Counted from the stretch's first letter, positions 1 through 12,996 are shown. The stretch: DNA of 64,000 nt from Coturnix japonica (GCF_001577835.2 NC_029521.1:14973830-15037829); one strand, 5' to 3'. Numbers and translations: made by a program. Notes: generated by a model not told the origin, from the sequence alone.

Positions 1-821
1 TAAGATGATGGATCACTCTCGTGTTCAAACAGGCTAATAGATTGCTTTCAGACATCGTTTTGGGTTCAACTGCCCATCTTGGATAGCTTGTACCAAAACT
101 AGCCCTGGCTTGTAATTTCTCTGCTGAGGAAAATTGGACTGGCCTTTCACAAGGAGGCAGGCTGAGCTTCAGCTGTGCCTCTTTCCCCCTTCCAGGTGTG
201 GGGAATGAGGTGCTGGGAGATGAAGGGCAGCTGAGCAGTGAGGCTTTGCTATAAAATGGACCTGCTGGGTTAGGAGCCTCCAAAAGGTCTTCTGGGAGCT
301 GAGCTGGGCATGAGAATATAGAGGTTACTGCTATGATGCATAGGGGAACAATAGGCTTACAGCAAGACTCTGAGTGCATATCTAGAGATTTAACCTCAGA
401 TCTTTGATTGTGGTTAAAGCTTTGATTGTTGAAAGCTAGTAAGACAGCTGCTAGAGAGAAGAGGAAGTAGATGTATTTGGAAACTACCTTTTATGATTGG
501 TACCACGTAAGGGAAGGGGAGCATAGCAATGCCCAGTTCTCAGGAAAGAAAACAATTATTCTGAGCAGAGAGTTACCTTCTGTAATTCTCCCTAGTTCCC
601 AGCTGTTTTCTGCTTTGGAGGGACTGCAGGAGAAGCTCTTAAGGCAAGTAAGATTAGGAACCAGAAGCAATTCTGAAAGTCTAGTGCCTGAAGGTATTTC
701 TGAAGTTCTAGAAAATTCTGCATTTGGGGGAAGAAGTGACTTTGCATCCCTGGTCTTATTTACAGTGAGGGTTTCTGGAATTCTCTCTTTTAATGTCAAT
801 ATGGTAATTTGACCTACTATA

Positions 822-922
822 TCATAGATTGGCCTGAGTTGAGAAGGACTACAGTGATCATCTGTTTTCAACCCCCCTGCTATGTGCAGGGTCACCAATT
901 ACTAGACCAGGCTGCCCAGAGT
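822..922 (-). mobile_element. CR1 LINE 3' fragment
   Basis: Reads as the reverse complement of a CR1 3' end. It begins ATCATAGATTGGCCTGAGTT and continues through the CR1-typical CAACCCCCCTGCTATG.GCAGGG and ACTAGACCAGGCTGCCCAGAG. It is 5'-truncated and diverged. Confidence 0.85.
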
Positions 923-2519
923 CAGTATGTCATACTTCTGTTTATTGCTGGGATACCATTAGTCTTTAAGCATGTGAGTTGATTCTGGGGATGTAGCTCC
1001 TATCAGAAATGCTTTTGAGTCCTCTCCCAGATGTATATGTGAACTTTGTTTCTAGGGTCTTTTGAGCAATTTAATGGTGGGTCTGTAGGCTCTACACCAG
1101 AGCAGCTCTGATGTGGGGTGTCTGGCTAAACCAGGATAATTCTCAGTTGGTGACCTCACAGATCTCAGGTTGGAGGGCAGAGCTTCAGCAGTGTTATCTG
1201 AGGAGCTGGAGGATAGGCCCTCTCTGTGATGAGGTTTGTCCTTGAGCTGCTATCTTGGTTAGGTGATTTTAGTCTTAGGGATATTTGTCTGCTGGCAGTG
1301 CCTGACCAGTTCATTTAACTTAGGTAACCCCTGTGCTTCTGTCATAGCAGAGTGTGGCTTATGCATCAATCAGCTGGTTTCCCTGTTGATTGGTATCATT
1401 CTTATCACCCATGAAGTTTACTGTTCTTTGGCTTCTGTGGTCAGCGAGAGATTCAGCAACTCTCTGGCCCCAGTGTTTGCAGACAAACAGAAAAGCTGGC
1501 ACTTGTGTTAGTGTGACCATGTCCCTGTGGTGGTTGGCAGGCTGTCCTGTTTGAGGTAGTTACAGATGTTTGATCTTCAAACAGTGTCCATAGGGAATCT
1601 TACTACATTTGAACAGCTCTCATCTCCTTTGATATCTGAAGAGCAGATATCACAGCTGAAAGGTTTCCAGTAGCTATATTTTCCCTGCTGTTTCATCACT
1701 GAGCAAACAAAGTAATGGCAAACTTTTATATTGCTTAATTTAAGTATTCTGATCTGAAGTTGATCTATTTTTTTTCCATCTGCAAAATGTTCTTATGTAA
1801 AAGCAGAGAATCAAGTTGACCTTTGGATACTTTGGAAACAACCAATTCCCCAAAACTCTGGGGATCTAGGCAGGTCCAATTACTCCTTTAGTATGTACAG
1901 CATAAACTGCTGTATAGGTATATAGCAAAAGGCTCGTGAAGATGGGGATTGTTCCTTTTGATTAAGGAACAAGAAGGAATGGCCCAAGGTTAACCTATAG
2001 GTCACTTGTAGAGTGTGAATGAGCATCCAGACTCCCTGAGTCCCAGTCCAGTACGTGTTTCATGCATCAGGTGGGGAGAAAAAGCAAACAAACACAAAGT
2101 GCTCTGATCCTTGATGAGAATGAGGGAGGCCAGGGGAAGCAGTGGAAGAGCTGGTATGTTCACTTTGTAGCATGTGGGGCCACACCAGAGACACTTCTCT
2201 GGGGCGAGGGAGTGCGAGTCCCTGGAGTTTAACTTGAGTAGGTGTTGTGTTACTTGATTACTTGATATGCATTCCTTCATCCGCTCTATCTGCACTGTAA
2301 TTAATTTAGTTGCTAAACTGATGGGATTTAATCCTGAGGTTCTTGCTGCTTCTCTCTAGTAACTCTGGTAAAGCAGCCACAGAGATCTCCCACTTGATTA
2401 TCTGTAGCTTTCTAAATGCTACCCTTCCAGACAAAGGTGGCATCTGCTTGGGTTCCCAGCTGCTGGCAGAGCAGTTTGAAAGCCTCAGAGAGCACAGGAA
2501 GCAAAGAAAGCAGGCCATC

Positions 2520-2665
2520 ATAAAATCATTAAGGCTGGTAAAGACCTCTGAGATCACCTGGTCTAACCACCAGCCCATGCTCACTAGCCATGTCCCTCAG
2601 TGCCACATCTCCACATTTTTTTACCGCTTCCAGGGATGGTGACTCCACCATCTCCCTGGACAGCC
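2520..2665 (-). mobile_element. CR1 LINE 3' fragment
   Basis: Reverse-complement CR1 sequence. It includes AAAATCATTAAGGCTGG, AAAGACCTCTGAGATCA, TGCCACATCTCCACA and CAGGGATGGTGACTCCACCA. It is moderately diverged. Confidence 0.9.
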
Positions 2666-5600
2666 TCCTTGCTTGCTGGTGCATTTGGGGGGCAGATGGC
2701 AAAGCACACTGCTTTCTGAAGTAGGAAGGTTTCTGCTAGGTTTCTGAAGGTTTCCCCAGGCGATGCATGGAGAATTGATAACAATTTGGCACTGGTAGAA
2801 AGGATCTGGAAAGAAGTTCCTTTAGCCTTACAGCTGCTGACGTCCTGCAGACTTTCCTTGAAGTCTGAGGTACAGGTGGAAGTGTCAAAGGTAAGCAAAA
2901 TTGTAGGGACTGTCTCAGCACAATTGACATCACCTGTGTTTCACTCAGATGAAAGGGATAAGAGGGGAAAAAAGCAAAACAAGCTTTGAGAACTTTGAGT
3001 AAAAATTCATGACTAATACCTTTAAAGCTGAGCTAGCTCACTTTGCCCTTTATCTTCAATCACACCCAGTTTGGTTTATTTTATTTGGGCACTAAATGAA
3101 TCTAGTGGCTGCAGGCGATGGATGGGCTCATGAGGTCCCACTGGCTGAGGGTCTTCTCCTGCTCCCTGGTGAGGTGCTGGGCACAGAAGTGAAGTGCTTT
3201 GTGGTCTGCCTGAGGTGGGAGCTGGAAGCCAGCTGCTGACTGCAGGCATCTGCTGATTGCAGCTCATTGGGCTGCCAGCATCAGCTGATTGAGCTGAGAG
3301 TGCTCTCACAGCCAGGACTTAAACAGTGATGACAGTGAAGAAGGGAAAAACAGCAGAAAAGCGTGCTGTGTCTTAATAAATTATGATGTTGCTCACATCA
3401 GTGTGCTGGGGCTGAAGGCGTTAGCAGAGATAGCAGGAAACACATCTGCTGAAGCAGGAAGTTGTGCTTGAGTGCTTCTTCAGTGAGGTGTGTGTGAGTG
3501 CCGTGCAGTGTGTGCTCACAGAGGCCAGGTGTGTGTGTGTGAAACTTCAGCAACTGGGGCTGGAACACCACTGGAATATCTGGAAACATGTTTTTTGCCT
3601 GCCAAGGTGTTTATTTGGTTAGTTTGATTGTTTCTAATAAGTTTTAGACAGATGGTTCTGAGAACTCAGTCCAGGAGCAGGTCTTGAGAGATTGCATTTG
3701 GTTCTTAGCTTTGTGATGAGTGCTTTGGGTTTGCTTCTTACGAGGCACCTCTGTGCCTGCATCTGGATGTTGCGGTTCTGCCTCTTGGGCTGCGGGCTCT
3801 ATCTAGGGCCAGAGCGGCTTTTACGTGCAAGACTGTGTGACCTGGTTGGAGCCTTTAAGCACTTCTTTGGGAGGAGTGCTTTACAGATGAGGACACTATT
3901 GGTAGTTATTAAAAATAAGAGGCTAGAGATAATATGGCTGTTCTTTCAGTGTCTAAGCATCTGCTGCTGCCTGTGGTTAATCAGAAGATGCTTTGGGTCT
4001 GACTCAATAAAGCTAGTTTGGTTGCAATAGTAATACAAACAACTCACATTCTTTATGCACATATGGGGAAATTTGTTCCTTAAGTGGAGGTACAGCCGTG
4101 ACAGCCCCAGAGAGATGGGAACACAGATTACCTGGAGGCATATCCAGGGGGAGGCTTGCAAGGTAAAAATGTTGCTGCTTTCTTTTTTGGGGCAATGCAA
4201 CTTGCAACATATGGTTGTTTTTCCACATTAGAAATGCTGAATCTGCATAGTTTCCCTGGACATCAACATCAGCCTTGAGGCATCACCTATGGAGACACAT
4301 GAAACAAGCACGTGCTTTAGAAAGCTTGCAGATTGCAGACAGGGTGCCTAATGGTGGGGTTGGATCTGCCAGTCTGTGGTCCTTAGCCATACACTGAAGC
4401 ATGTAGCGATGTGTGGGTGATGGAGCAGCATGGTCAGCTGCCTCTCACATGGGACCCTCTTCCTTTGAACGCTGTGAGCAGTGGAAAAGATTTTCACATG
4501 GCTTTCCATGAACTGTTTCATGGCAGGTGGCTTGTTTGGACAAAGAAGCTGTCCTGTACTGACAGCATCTGCAGGACACACCACCGAGGTTTACAAGTGC
4601 CACCTTGTACCACAGCAAGTACCATCTTTAATATGTTTCTTCCAAACAGATGCTATAATTCCCTTTTTTATTGTTAGGGGAAGAAATAGATTACAGCTGC
4701 TATTCCTTATAGTATCTTCTATTAGCTGTTGTTCTTAATAGAATCAAGTTGTTATTAGAAATAGCAGGTGACTATTCACAGAATGCTTATGACTTGTGTA
4801 CTCACTCACATTCATTGTTGTTGCCCAGCTGGAACTTGGAAGCCAACCCCAGTGTGCACGCTTGGAAGCAGGAGGTCGTCCTGAAACACCAGTGGCTTCC
4901 AGGCAAGTGTTTAGAAATTCCTTCAAAGGACACTTTGCTTCACCAGGCGCGTATGTAACCCCATAGTCTTCACTTACATGCAGCAGCTGGTGCCCTTGTG
5001 GGTGTGATCTGAGTTATACAACCTGCTGAAGATGCTAATGTGTGCTGGCAGCCTTGTTCAACATCAGGCTTTGGAGTCTATCAGTTCTTGTAAACTCACC
5101 AGGATTACCAGTCTCCAAAGCTTATTGCTCTTTGGAAAGCTTTCACTTACTATCTTCTTAGGATGTATCTTTCTTGTCTTTGCCCAGTCATGTTTCCTGA
5201 CAACCATTTCTCCATTCAAATCTAGATAGAACTTAAATGCAGACTTGCACAAAGCGGTTTTTATGACTCCGGGAGGCATTTCTTTATTAGGGTGGCGAAA
5301 AGCAAACTTACTTAGCAGGATGATCGATTAGGGGAACATGCAACCCACATGAAATGAACTGTTGGTACCTGGAAATGCCCCATGCCTTTAAGCTGAAATG
5401 AGCAGCATCATTACCCTGAACGAGCAAAGCATGTGCCTACAGACACAACAATGCATCACAATCAGCTCTTTCAGCACAGACTTGTTACCAAGATGTATGC
5501 CCTTGGCAGAGCATGTGATCCTGTGGCATGAGGTGTACTTGAGCAATTTAGGAATAAGGTTGATCTCTGAGCAGATGGATCAGTCCTTGGGCATGCCAGC

Positions 5601-5724
5601 GCTATCATTTTTATATGGATATGAACACAAGTTCAGACGGACCACCATGCTATGTACAGAGAACAACAGGGAAGGGAAAACCTGGAAAGATTAGTTCGCT
5701 CTGAACTCTCATCTGAAGTGTGAC

Positions 5725-5875
5725 CTGGTGGAGTCACTGTCCCTGGAGGTGTTTGAGGAAAGGGCATGTGGCACTGAAGGACGTGGTTAGTGGGTACAGT
5801 GGCGATGGATTGAAGGTGGTACTAGGTGATTTAGTGTTTTTTTCCAACCTTAATGGTTCTGTGATTCTATTCTAT
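5725..5875 (+). mobile_element. CR1 LINE 3' fragment
   Basis: Runs from GTGGAGTCACTGTCCCTGGA through GGCACTGAAGGACGTGG to TCCAACCTTAATGGTTCTGT and an ATTCTATTCTATG tail. This is the normal CR1 3' end in forward orientation. Confidence 0.92.
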
Positions 5876-8705
5876 GACCACTTCTGGTTTCTGATTTTTT
5901 TTAACGATATCCATAGATTTCTGTCTCATGTCGGCATTTGTTATCGAGTCATTCCCTCTGATGCTATGGAGTTGCAGAGCTGTTTACAGGTGGTCCAGCT
6001 GACCCTTATATGAAGCAATGACCTTTTCTGCACTGTAACATACTGGTGCTGAACCTGGATGTGTGAGTTCCTCGCAGACTCTGACTACATGGCATCCAGC
6101 AGCTAGCAAATTGCATACCTGCTCTACGTGGGAACCCAGCAGAGCAGGATGGCTCAGGCCCTCAACAGAGAGCTTCCTGGGATCTCAGCCATATGGCATA
6201 CTGCACTGGTTACTAGTGAAGAGGTTCACCTGGGGCTTTCCTACACATGTGGTTAACAAGACAGTCTACTTCTTCAGCAGGTTTCAATTAGTGTGGCTGC
6301 TTTGTAGGCAGCACTGGCTCAGTCTGGCAGCTTTGCCAATGGTCTCAGTTGGCTTCTCTTATTTTTGCCTGCATATCTTCTGCTGCTGATGGAGGAAACA
6401 TCTTTCCTGGCTGCACAGCAAGGGGTTCTGGAGACACCTGAGCTGCAGGTAGTGTACAGCTGGCACATTTGAATGTAATGCCAGTCAGTGAGCTGGGAGA
6501 GAAGACTGCTATCATCTTGGGTGTCCACAGGGGAGGAAAGGGTGAGTGCTCTGAAACTCTTCCTTTTCCACTGCATCTTTTCCCCTCCACAGAGCCTGAG
6601 ATTCCAAGAGCCTCGTGTCCTATGCAAAGGGGCTGGGGATGAGGGTAAAGGGCTGCTGAAGTGGGGAAGTCCACGGACTACTAAAGAGTCTTCTGCCCTC
6701 CCTGCCAAGAGCCATGTCCTGCTGCAGTGGGACTCAAGCAGCCACGAGGAGAGGAGGAACTGAAGGTCTGATCTGGGTACTCTGACTCATTGCTCAGCTG
6801 AGCAGGAAGCTGGTATGACCAGGAAAACAGCAGGAGATGGGTTTTTGAGAAGGAACTGGAAAAGAGAAACCTCTGTGCTTCTTTCAGGTATGTGGTGGGG
6901 AGAAGGAATGGTTCTAGACCTGTTTTATTGTGGTGAAGATTGAGAGGGTTGTGCTGCCATGCTTGGTGCTCACTGTGTAGGTAGCTGTCGTGGTGGTGGA
7001 GGGGAGGTCAGTGTGTGGGGTGATGCTTCTTGCTCTTCTTCATGCTGCTGGTATTTTGTGAGAGGTTCCAAAAGCATTCATAAATCCCAGAGTCAGAAAT
7101 TAAAACTGGGTGGTGGTTTGTGGTTCATATGACAAAAGGACTAGCATAACATAAACTAGGAGGGAGGCATGTAAAGGTGACAGTGAGCCACTGGCTGTGG
7201 GTTTAAGTGCTGAAATAAGCGATGCTGGTTGTTTCACAAAACCAGGTTCCTCATCCAGTTATTACAGAGCTGACATTTGGGAAATAAGACACACATTGAG
7301 CCTTTGCGGACAGACCCTGCTTTGCATGAGCTTTGCTGAGATTTGCATTGCCAGGCATCTCACTTCTGCTTGTCACTGTGATTGACTCGTTGGCAGTTGC
7401 ATTGTGCCACTTACTGCCTGTCACGTTAACTGGAATTAGCTGCCACCCCCTCTCCCAATGGCTCAATCACAGCTCTCCAGCAGCTCAGTTCCTTCTTGCC
7501 CTCTGCTGCCAGCCTACTCTGCAATCACTCTTGCAGTAAGAATGGCTTTGCACTGGCATCCCCATCTACCCCCAAAAAGAGCTGCCTAGCCCTGTCCTCT
7601 CAGGCATGGAAAAACTATTTCAAACACAGGAGCAAAGAGGAAGATTTTCAGCAGCCGTAAAGCTTTGCTTTTCCTGGGAGGTGCTCTGTTGATGCCAGCT
7701 GCCAGGGCATCTCAGTGAATTTCACTGATGATGGGGGAATTATATTTAAACTAATAGGGCAAAGGGATTATCTTTAACAGAATGAATGAGTACTGCCCTC
7801 CTTTTTGCTGCACTAAGGCCCCTCATGATCGCAGACAGCTCCTTTCCCCTCAGTAGCCCTTGTACAATGGGGAACTGATCGCATTTAACCAGCCTATGTG
7901 CTCCAAAGTGGGGTCTGCATGAGAGATACAATGCCTAATCCCAGACCAGTAAATATATACTGTTTGATGTGTTTTGAGCAGTCTTTTGCACATGAACAAG
8001 GCAATGAACAGCAAGAGCATCTGTAATTATGTGTGCTACAGCCCTTTGTGCTGAGCTGGTGCCACGAGGCCAAGCAGCTGATCTGCCTCCCACAGACCAG
8101 AGAGGGTCAGAGGCCACTGTTGCTGACACCGTATGCTGTGCCCAGGCAAACATTTGGGTTAGAAATGTCTGTACTTGCTGGCCATGTGGAATGGAGATGC
8201 ATCGCTGTTGTGCAACTGAAGGGCAAAGAGACAGCACGCAGCACTCATGCAACTTGGGATGTGCCTGCAGCATGGCTCAGCACTGTGCTGCTGGGCTGTC
8301 AGGGGGCAGAGCTGACAACACGGGCAGCTCAACCCCAAGTGGAGCAGGTGGGACAGAAGTTCCCCACCACAGTCACGGATGTGCCTAACCAAACCCTACT
8401 TCCCTGTGCCAGACACTGAATGTCAAGTCTGTCTTCCAGAGATCACAGAAGAAAATCTGAGAAGCAGGAAAGCATCACCTGTGCCAGCTGCAGGAGGATT
8501 AGGAGACCTGCCCGGTGTGTGTGAGAAGCCAATAGCAGAGTGAGAAGTAAATGCATGATGAGTGACTCAGGCTCTGGGCTGGCCCAGCCCAAGGGGTGTG
8601 AGCCTGCATCACCTCCTGAGCAGCTCCATCCCACCCAGGGGATCTTTCTTGCCATCGTCCCATCAGGACTGATGTGCTGCCAGAAACCAAAAATAGCATC
8701 CTGAA

Positions 8706-8740
8706 GAAGAAAAAAAAAGGGGGGGGGGGGGAGGGGATGG
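8706..8740. repeat. Purine tract (A-run then G-run)
   Basis: A run of A followed by about 13 G and GAGGGG. It is low complexity and length-variable. Confidence 0.85.
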
Positions 8741-8844
8741 GGAGTGTTTGTGCTGCATCAGTGCGTTCTGCTTTGGGTATTTTCAAAACGTTTCTGGCTT
8801 TTGCTTGAAAAAGGTTTTTCAGCTGTATTTGTGTGCAAAAGAGC

Positions 8845-8892
8845 TGATTATGATGGAAGGAGTTATGATGGTGTTATGATGGAAGGAGTCCA
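8845..8892. repeat. Short imperfect tandem repeat
   Basis: TTATGATGGAAGGAG recurs at about 8,848 and 8,875, with a partial TTATGATGG between the two full copies. Confidence 0.7.
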
Positions 8893-10749
8893 AATCAAAA
8901 GCAAAGGAAATAAAACACTGAAAGAGACAACGGCCTGGAGAAAAACCAGCGCCAGACAGCTGGGAAATCCCAGCTCTTTGTCTGCAGATAAATTTGAAAA
9001 GACCAAGGGGTTCTTCCTTTGATTCTCAGGTTTGCCCTGAATCCAAATGGAAGCTGATACTGGTATAGCTGACTTCTGCAACGAGAAAACATCCACTTTT
9101 GATGCTCTTTTCATACACCCCCTAATGCTGCGCCTGACGCAGCCGAACAGGAATTGGAGAGAGCCAAAGAAAATTTTCATAAACACAGAAAATAAATTGC
9201 ACACAAACATTAAAGCAAAGCTGGTGCATTGTTAGCAGTGCTTTTACAGTGACTCGATATTTCCTGAGGACTCTCATGGGTCCACAATCTCTTCTACCAC
9301 ATCAATCCCAGTATGCTGCGTGCCCATTAGCCCAAAGAGCACACTCGCATTTGTGGGTTTGAGATGGGCTCATGGGTCGGGAGTGGCACACTGAGCTCCA
9401 TTCCCAAAGATGGGATATTCATCGTGTGCCATCAGACATTGTGGTAATTTGGGATGTGTGGTTGCTGGGGGCTCAGCCCCATACTTAGCAGCCTGCTATA
9501 GAGCTGCTTGATTCAAGTCTCAGCCCTCCCAGCACATCATGTGCTGATGCAGGCTGCCCATTGGCAACATTGCCAGAGGTTTATCACCTCCTGTGTTAAG
9601 AAAAATGAACTCTTATTAGTCAAGCTCAGCTTTTCCAGTTTCTAGCAATTCTTGGGGCGTTTTGAACCTCCTCAGCTCTCAAACAAGGATGGTGTGAGCC
9701 GCAGCCATAGCCACTGCTCTCATGCTGACATTGCTCACTGTGTTCTGGGGGTCACTGCTGGAGGCTGAGGGCTCCCACCACTAACACCCAGGAGTGGGGC
9801 CCACTGCACCAGCCTCATCCAACTCAACGGAGGTATCTGGGTACGAAAGGGAGAGAGGCACCAGTCGGAGGTGATTCACCCTTTTCCAAACCTGGTATCT
9901 AAGGCTGCTGCTGTGAGTCACCCTGGGAACCGCCTCCCTGTCTCTCTCGACTATAAAAGATGCTTATTTAACCTGCGTGGATCTCATGCATCACTTTAAA
10001 ATTGCAGAAGTGGGTTGAAACCTGCCCCCGCCATCTTCGCCAGTGACAAGAGATATTCCAGCCCTCGGATGGGTTGGAAGAATTTTGGCTGGAGGGGAAT
10101 TCAGGGCAGGTGAGCGCAGCGTGGCCTGACATCCTCACCCACTGGAAGTGGGAGGGACTTGGAACCTCACAGCTAATGTCCCATGACTTTGACTTCACTT
10201 CCATCAGTTTTCCAATGATGCACTTCCTGGTGGTCACCCAGGAGCAATGCATCTCAGCATCATTTCTTTGGGGTTTGGGGTCAGGATGAGTCTATTTTAG
10301 GTGATTAAACGGCAGTTAAATAGCTGGTATCCAGATCATCGCTGCTTAACCCAACAGCTCGAAAAGAGAAGTGCAACATTAGGGCTGTGTGAGTCCCCCC
10401 GTGTTTCTGCCTGTCACAAGCCCTGCAGCAGGTGGCACCAGCACCGAGGGGGGGGGGCTGGAGAAGGGCGTGCAGCACTGCGGATGGAGCAGCAGAGAGC
10501 AGGGTTTTGCAAAAAGCTATTTTAGGAGAAGCAAAAGAGACAAACCACGTGGGACGAGCAGATGTGTTTGTTACGGTGCCAAAGTGGCGTGTCACAGCTG
10601 TTGTCACTCCATTACGAAATCCTGCTTGTTCTGCAAAGCGCTGTGGTTTTCCATTTAGCTTCACGAGGAAGAAAAGTTTGACAGGTTGCTGCAGTTAAGA
10701 ATTCCGAGCAGGAGAGGGCTGCGTTGGCTTTAGCGACAGGACCAACAGC

Positions 10750-12350
10750 ACGGCCTTTGTGCGTGCACTGAGCACTGAGCTTCACGTGAGGACACATGAG
10801 TTTACAGGCACGGCCGAGCAGAGGGGCTCCCCATCACAAAGCTCAGCACGTGCCGCAGCAGCTCCGGGACAGCGCTGGGCTGGAAGGGCCCAGGGGCGGC
10901 AGAGGGGCTGGGGGGCGGTATGGGGCCTGGGGGTCGGCTCTGTCGGCTGCACGTTTCACGCTCCTCCCGTTGGGGCCGCGCTGCAGCCGGGTGCGGGCGG
11001 GACCCGGGGCGCGGCTGGAGGGCGGCCCCGCAAGCGGAGCCGAAACGCGGAGGCCGGGCTGCGGATTGGGCCATGCGGGATCACACAAGGCAGGAGAGCC
11101 GCCGATTGGCCCCGCACGGGTCAGGAGCTGCGGGCTGCTGTAAACAGCCGGGCCGACACGCTCCGGGAGGCCGTGGGCTGACCGGCAGTAACCTCCAGGC
11201 ACGCTCAGCCCGCACCCCTCCTCCCCGAAGTGGTTTTTTTTTGTGCACATTCAGCCGTTGCGGCTGCGCTCAGCCAATGGGCGGCAGCGGGGTGTGCAGA
11301 GATCCGCCAGCCGGGGCCGAGCTGCCTGGCGCCGGCCGGGGATGGGGGGAGGTCTCCGCATCCACGTGTGCGCGGGTCTGCCCGCTAAGTAGGGCCCACG
11401 GACGGAGAGAGGCGGGGATGGAGGGGGCCGTGCCCGCAGCCCCCACCTGGCAGCCCCGCTCGGTCCCTCCCGCCGGTGGATGCGAACAAGCGATCGCTTG
11501 TTTCGCTGCCGTCCCTTCCCGGCAGCGCCTTAACCCGTCCCTGCCTCGGTCGGGGGGAGATGCGCAGAGAAGCAGCGTTGGGGTGCGTCGGGATGGCAGC
11601 CCTAATTCATAGATCACGCAGAGAAGGGGGAACAGGAATGGCTTTAAAACGCTTCCAGGCAGCGAGCTCGGCGCTGAGCTGGCAGCGCTGGAGGGCTCGA
11701 CTGTGCCGGAAAGCGTATTTTGGGCAGGGGATTTAATGACAGCCTTGGAGAAAGAGGGAGAGGCAGAGATCTGAGCTCTGCTCTCGTGAAACGCAGGCAG
11801 AGGGATCATTAATTTTATTTTTAGGCTCGGCTGCATAATCAGGGTTGGAGATGGGCCTTCTGCCTCACTTGTTTTCAGAGCGGTTGTGCTGAATCAGAAG
11901 AGAACTGGATACCACAAGCAGCAGCCCTTCATCGCCAGGGCGGCCATGCAGCCCCCATCGTGCCCACCCCGGGGCATCTGAGCCTGGGAAGCGGAGCATG
12001 GTCCCCTTGTGCCGAGATGCGGGTGGTGGGATGAGGCAGGGGGGGAAGCAGACAGCAATTAAAGCGACATTTGGTGCAGGGAGTCCCCCTTTTTCTTTCA
12101 CTTCCCTGCAGCTTCGAATAGGGATGGGGAGAGCAGGGCCGGCAGCGGCAGGAAAATTCCCCTGTCCGGGGTGAATGAACTCGTGTGACGCGGGGCCGGG
12201 CTGCCGGTATTACGTGTTGTGCCGCATGCATGGCTGCCGGCCGCAGGCGCTGGCACAGGGCCGGGCTGGGTAACCTGCAGTAACCCGCGGGCAGCAGGCG
12301 TGCACGGAGGGAGCAGCCATCAGCAGCGCTCACTCAGCTGCCTTACAAAG
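10750..12350. promoter_or_regulatory. CpG island without an assigned gene
   Basis: A dense run of CpG and G+C. Several NF-Y-type CCAAT boxes are visible: GGATTGGGCC near 11,065, CCGATTGGCCCC near 11,105, and CAGCCAATGGG near 11,275. It lies about 200-1,800 bases beyond the SCD polyadenylation site. Long open frames exist on both strands, but they are low-complexity G+C artefacts with no recognisable domain. It could be the promoter of a non-coding RNA or of a gene outside the window. Confidence 0.75.
11485..11502. repeat. Perfect 18-bp palindrome in the CpG island
   Basis: AACAAGCGA is followed directly by its reverse complement TCGCTTGTT. Each arm carries an AACAAG core similar to SOX-type sites. 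A dimeric protein site is possible. Confidence 0.8.
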
Positions 12351-12409
12351 GCAGAGGGTGATCTACCCTTCCTCGCCAACGGTGGGAGGGAGCAGGGAGG
12401 AACACAAAG

Positions 12410-12450
12410 TATCCCACATTGGAAGGGACCTACGAGGACCACCATGGCCA
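12410..12450 (-). mobile_element. Possible short CR1 fragment
   Basis: CACATTGGAAGGGACCTACG resembles the reverse complement of a CR1 3' UTR (the GGTTGGAAGGGACCTATAAG type). It is only about 40 bases, so it is uncertain. Confidence 0.35.
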
Positions 12451-12556
12451 GCTCAGCCATGTATGGCTAATGTATCAGCCATGAACTGCCTAAGTTCTGT
12501 GCTTCTCCCAGTCCCACTCACCACACTGGAAGCCCAACAGGTCTTAAAGTAACATT

Positions 12557-12562
12557 TTTATT
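12557..12562 (-). terminator. SCD: SCD polyadenylation signal AATAAA
   Basis: TTTATT on the plus strand reads AATAAA on the SCD strand. About 20 bases on, the SCD strand reads TGTTGGGC and later AGTGTGGTGAG, a plausible G/U-rich downstream element. No other AATAAA was seen on this strand back to the SCD stop codon. Confidence 0.75.
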
Positions 12563-12569
12563 ATGAACA

Positions 12570-12575
12570 AATAAA
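12570..12575 (+). terminator. Plus-strand AATAAA next to the SCD polyadenylation site
   Basis: A canonical AATAAA on the plus strand lies 8 bases from the SCD signal on the minus strand. It would serve a plus-strand transcript from the CpG island, if one exists. Confidence 0.3.
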
Positions 12576-12996
12576 ACTCCAGATCAGCACAACCAGATGT
12601 TTGTTTCCGTATTAGTAGAAATTATTTCAAAAAGGTTTTTGTTTGTTGTTGTTGTTGTTGTGTTTTCTTTCCTTTTCCAGTACACAAAACAGATCTATAC
12701 TACTATGCAGAAATCCCTAAGCTGTGAAAAATCATATCCTACTCTCAGCAATGACAGAGCTCAGGCAGCGTGTAGGTTCAGCTCTCCAGTCCTTCCCCGA
12801 GCACCCAACACTTGCTCTCTGTGATACCACCAGGACTGGGAACAGGCCTGGAAGATGCTTCACCCCAGGTGAGGAAGATGCTCACCTGGGCTCAGGGAAC
12901 GGCCCCGCTGCCGCCTCATCCGCTTCCACCTCTCACAGACTCATTTACACTAAACATACAGACGATGCATCCAGGATACAAACATGCCACCAAAAA

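Larger units (their letters stand above)
1..10740. other. Intergenic DNA downstream of SCD
   Basis: No conserved coding exon was recognised on either strand. Contents are CR1 fragments (822-922, 2,520-2,665, 5,725-5,875), simple repeats (GT-rich 3,485-3,542; purine tract 8,706-8,740; G-run 10,448-10,457), and a lone TATAAAA near 9,952 with no gene after it. Open frames longer than 60 codons are unremarkable. Confidence 0.7.

Noticed and set aside
9945-9965. TATAAAA in CTCGACTATAAAAGATGC
   Set aside because: No gene, conserved exon or CpG island follows it. A chance match is likely.
1-10740. WNT8B exons, expected beyond the SCD 3' end
   Set aside because: No WNT cysteine-rich signature was recognised on either strand.
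10920-11612. 230-codon plus-strand open frame and an overlapping 188-codon minus-strand frame in the CpG island
   Set aside because: Composition is that of random G+C-rich DNA (Arg, Gly, Pro, Ala). There is no domain, no recognisable splice context and no preferred strand.
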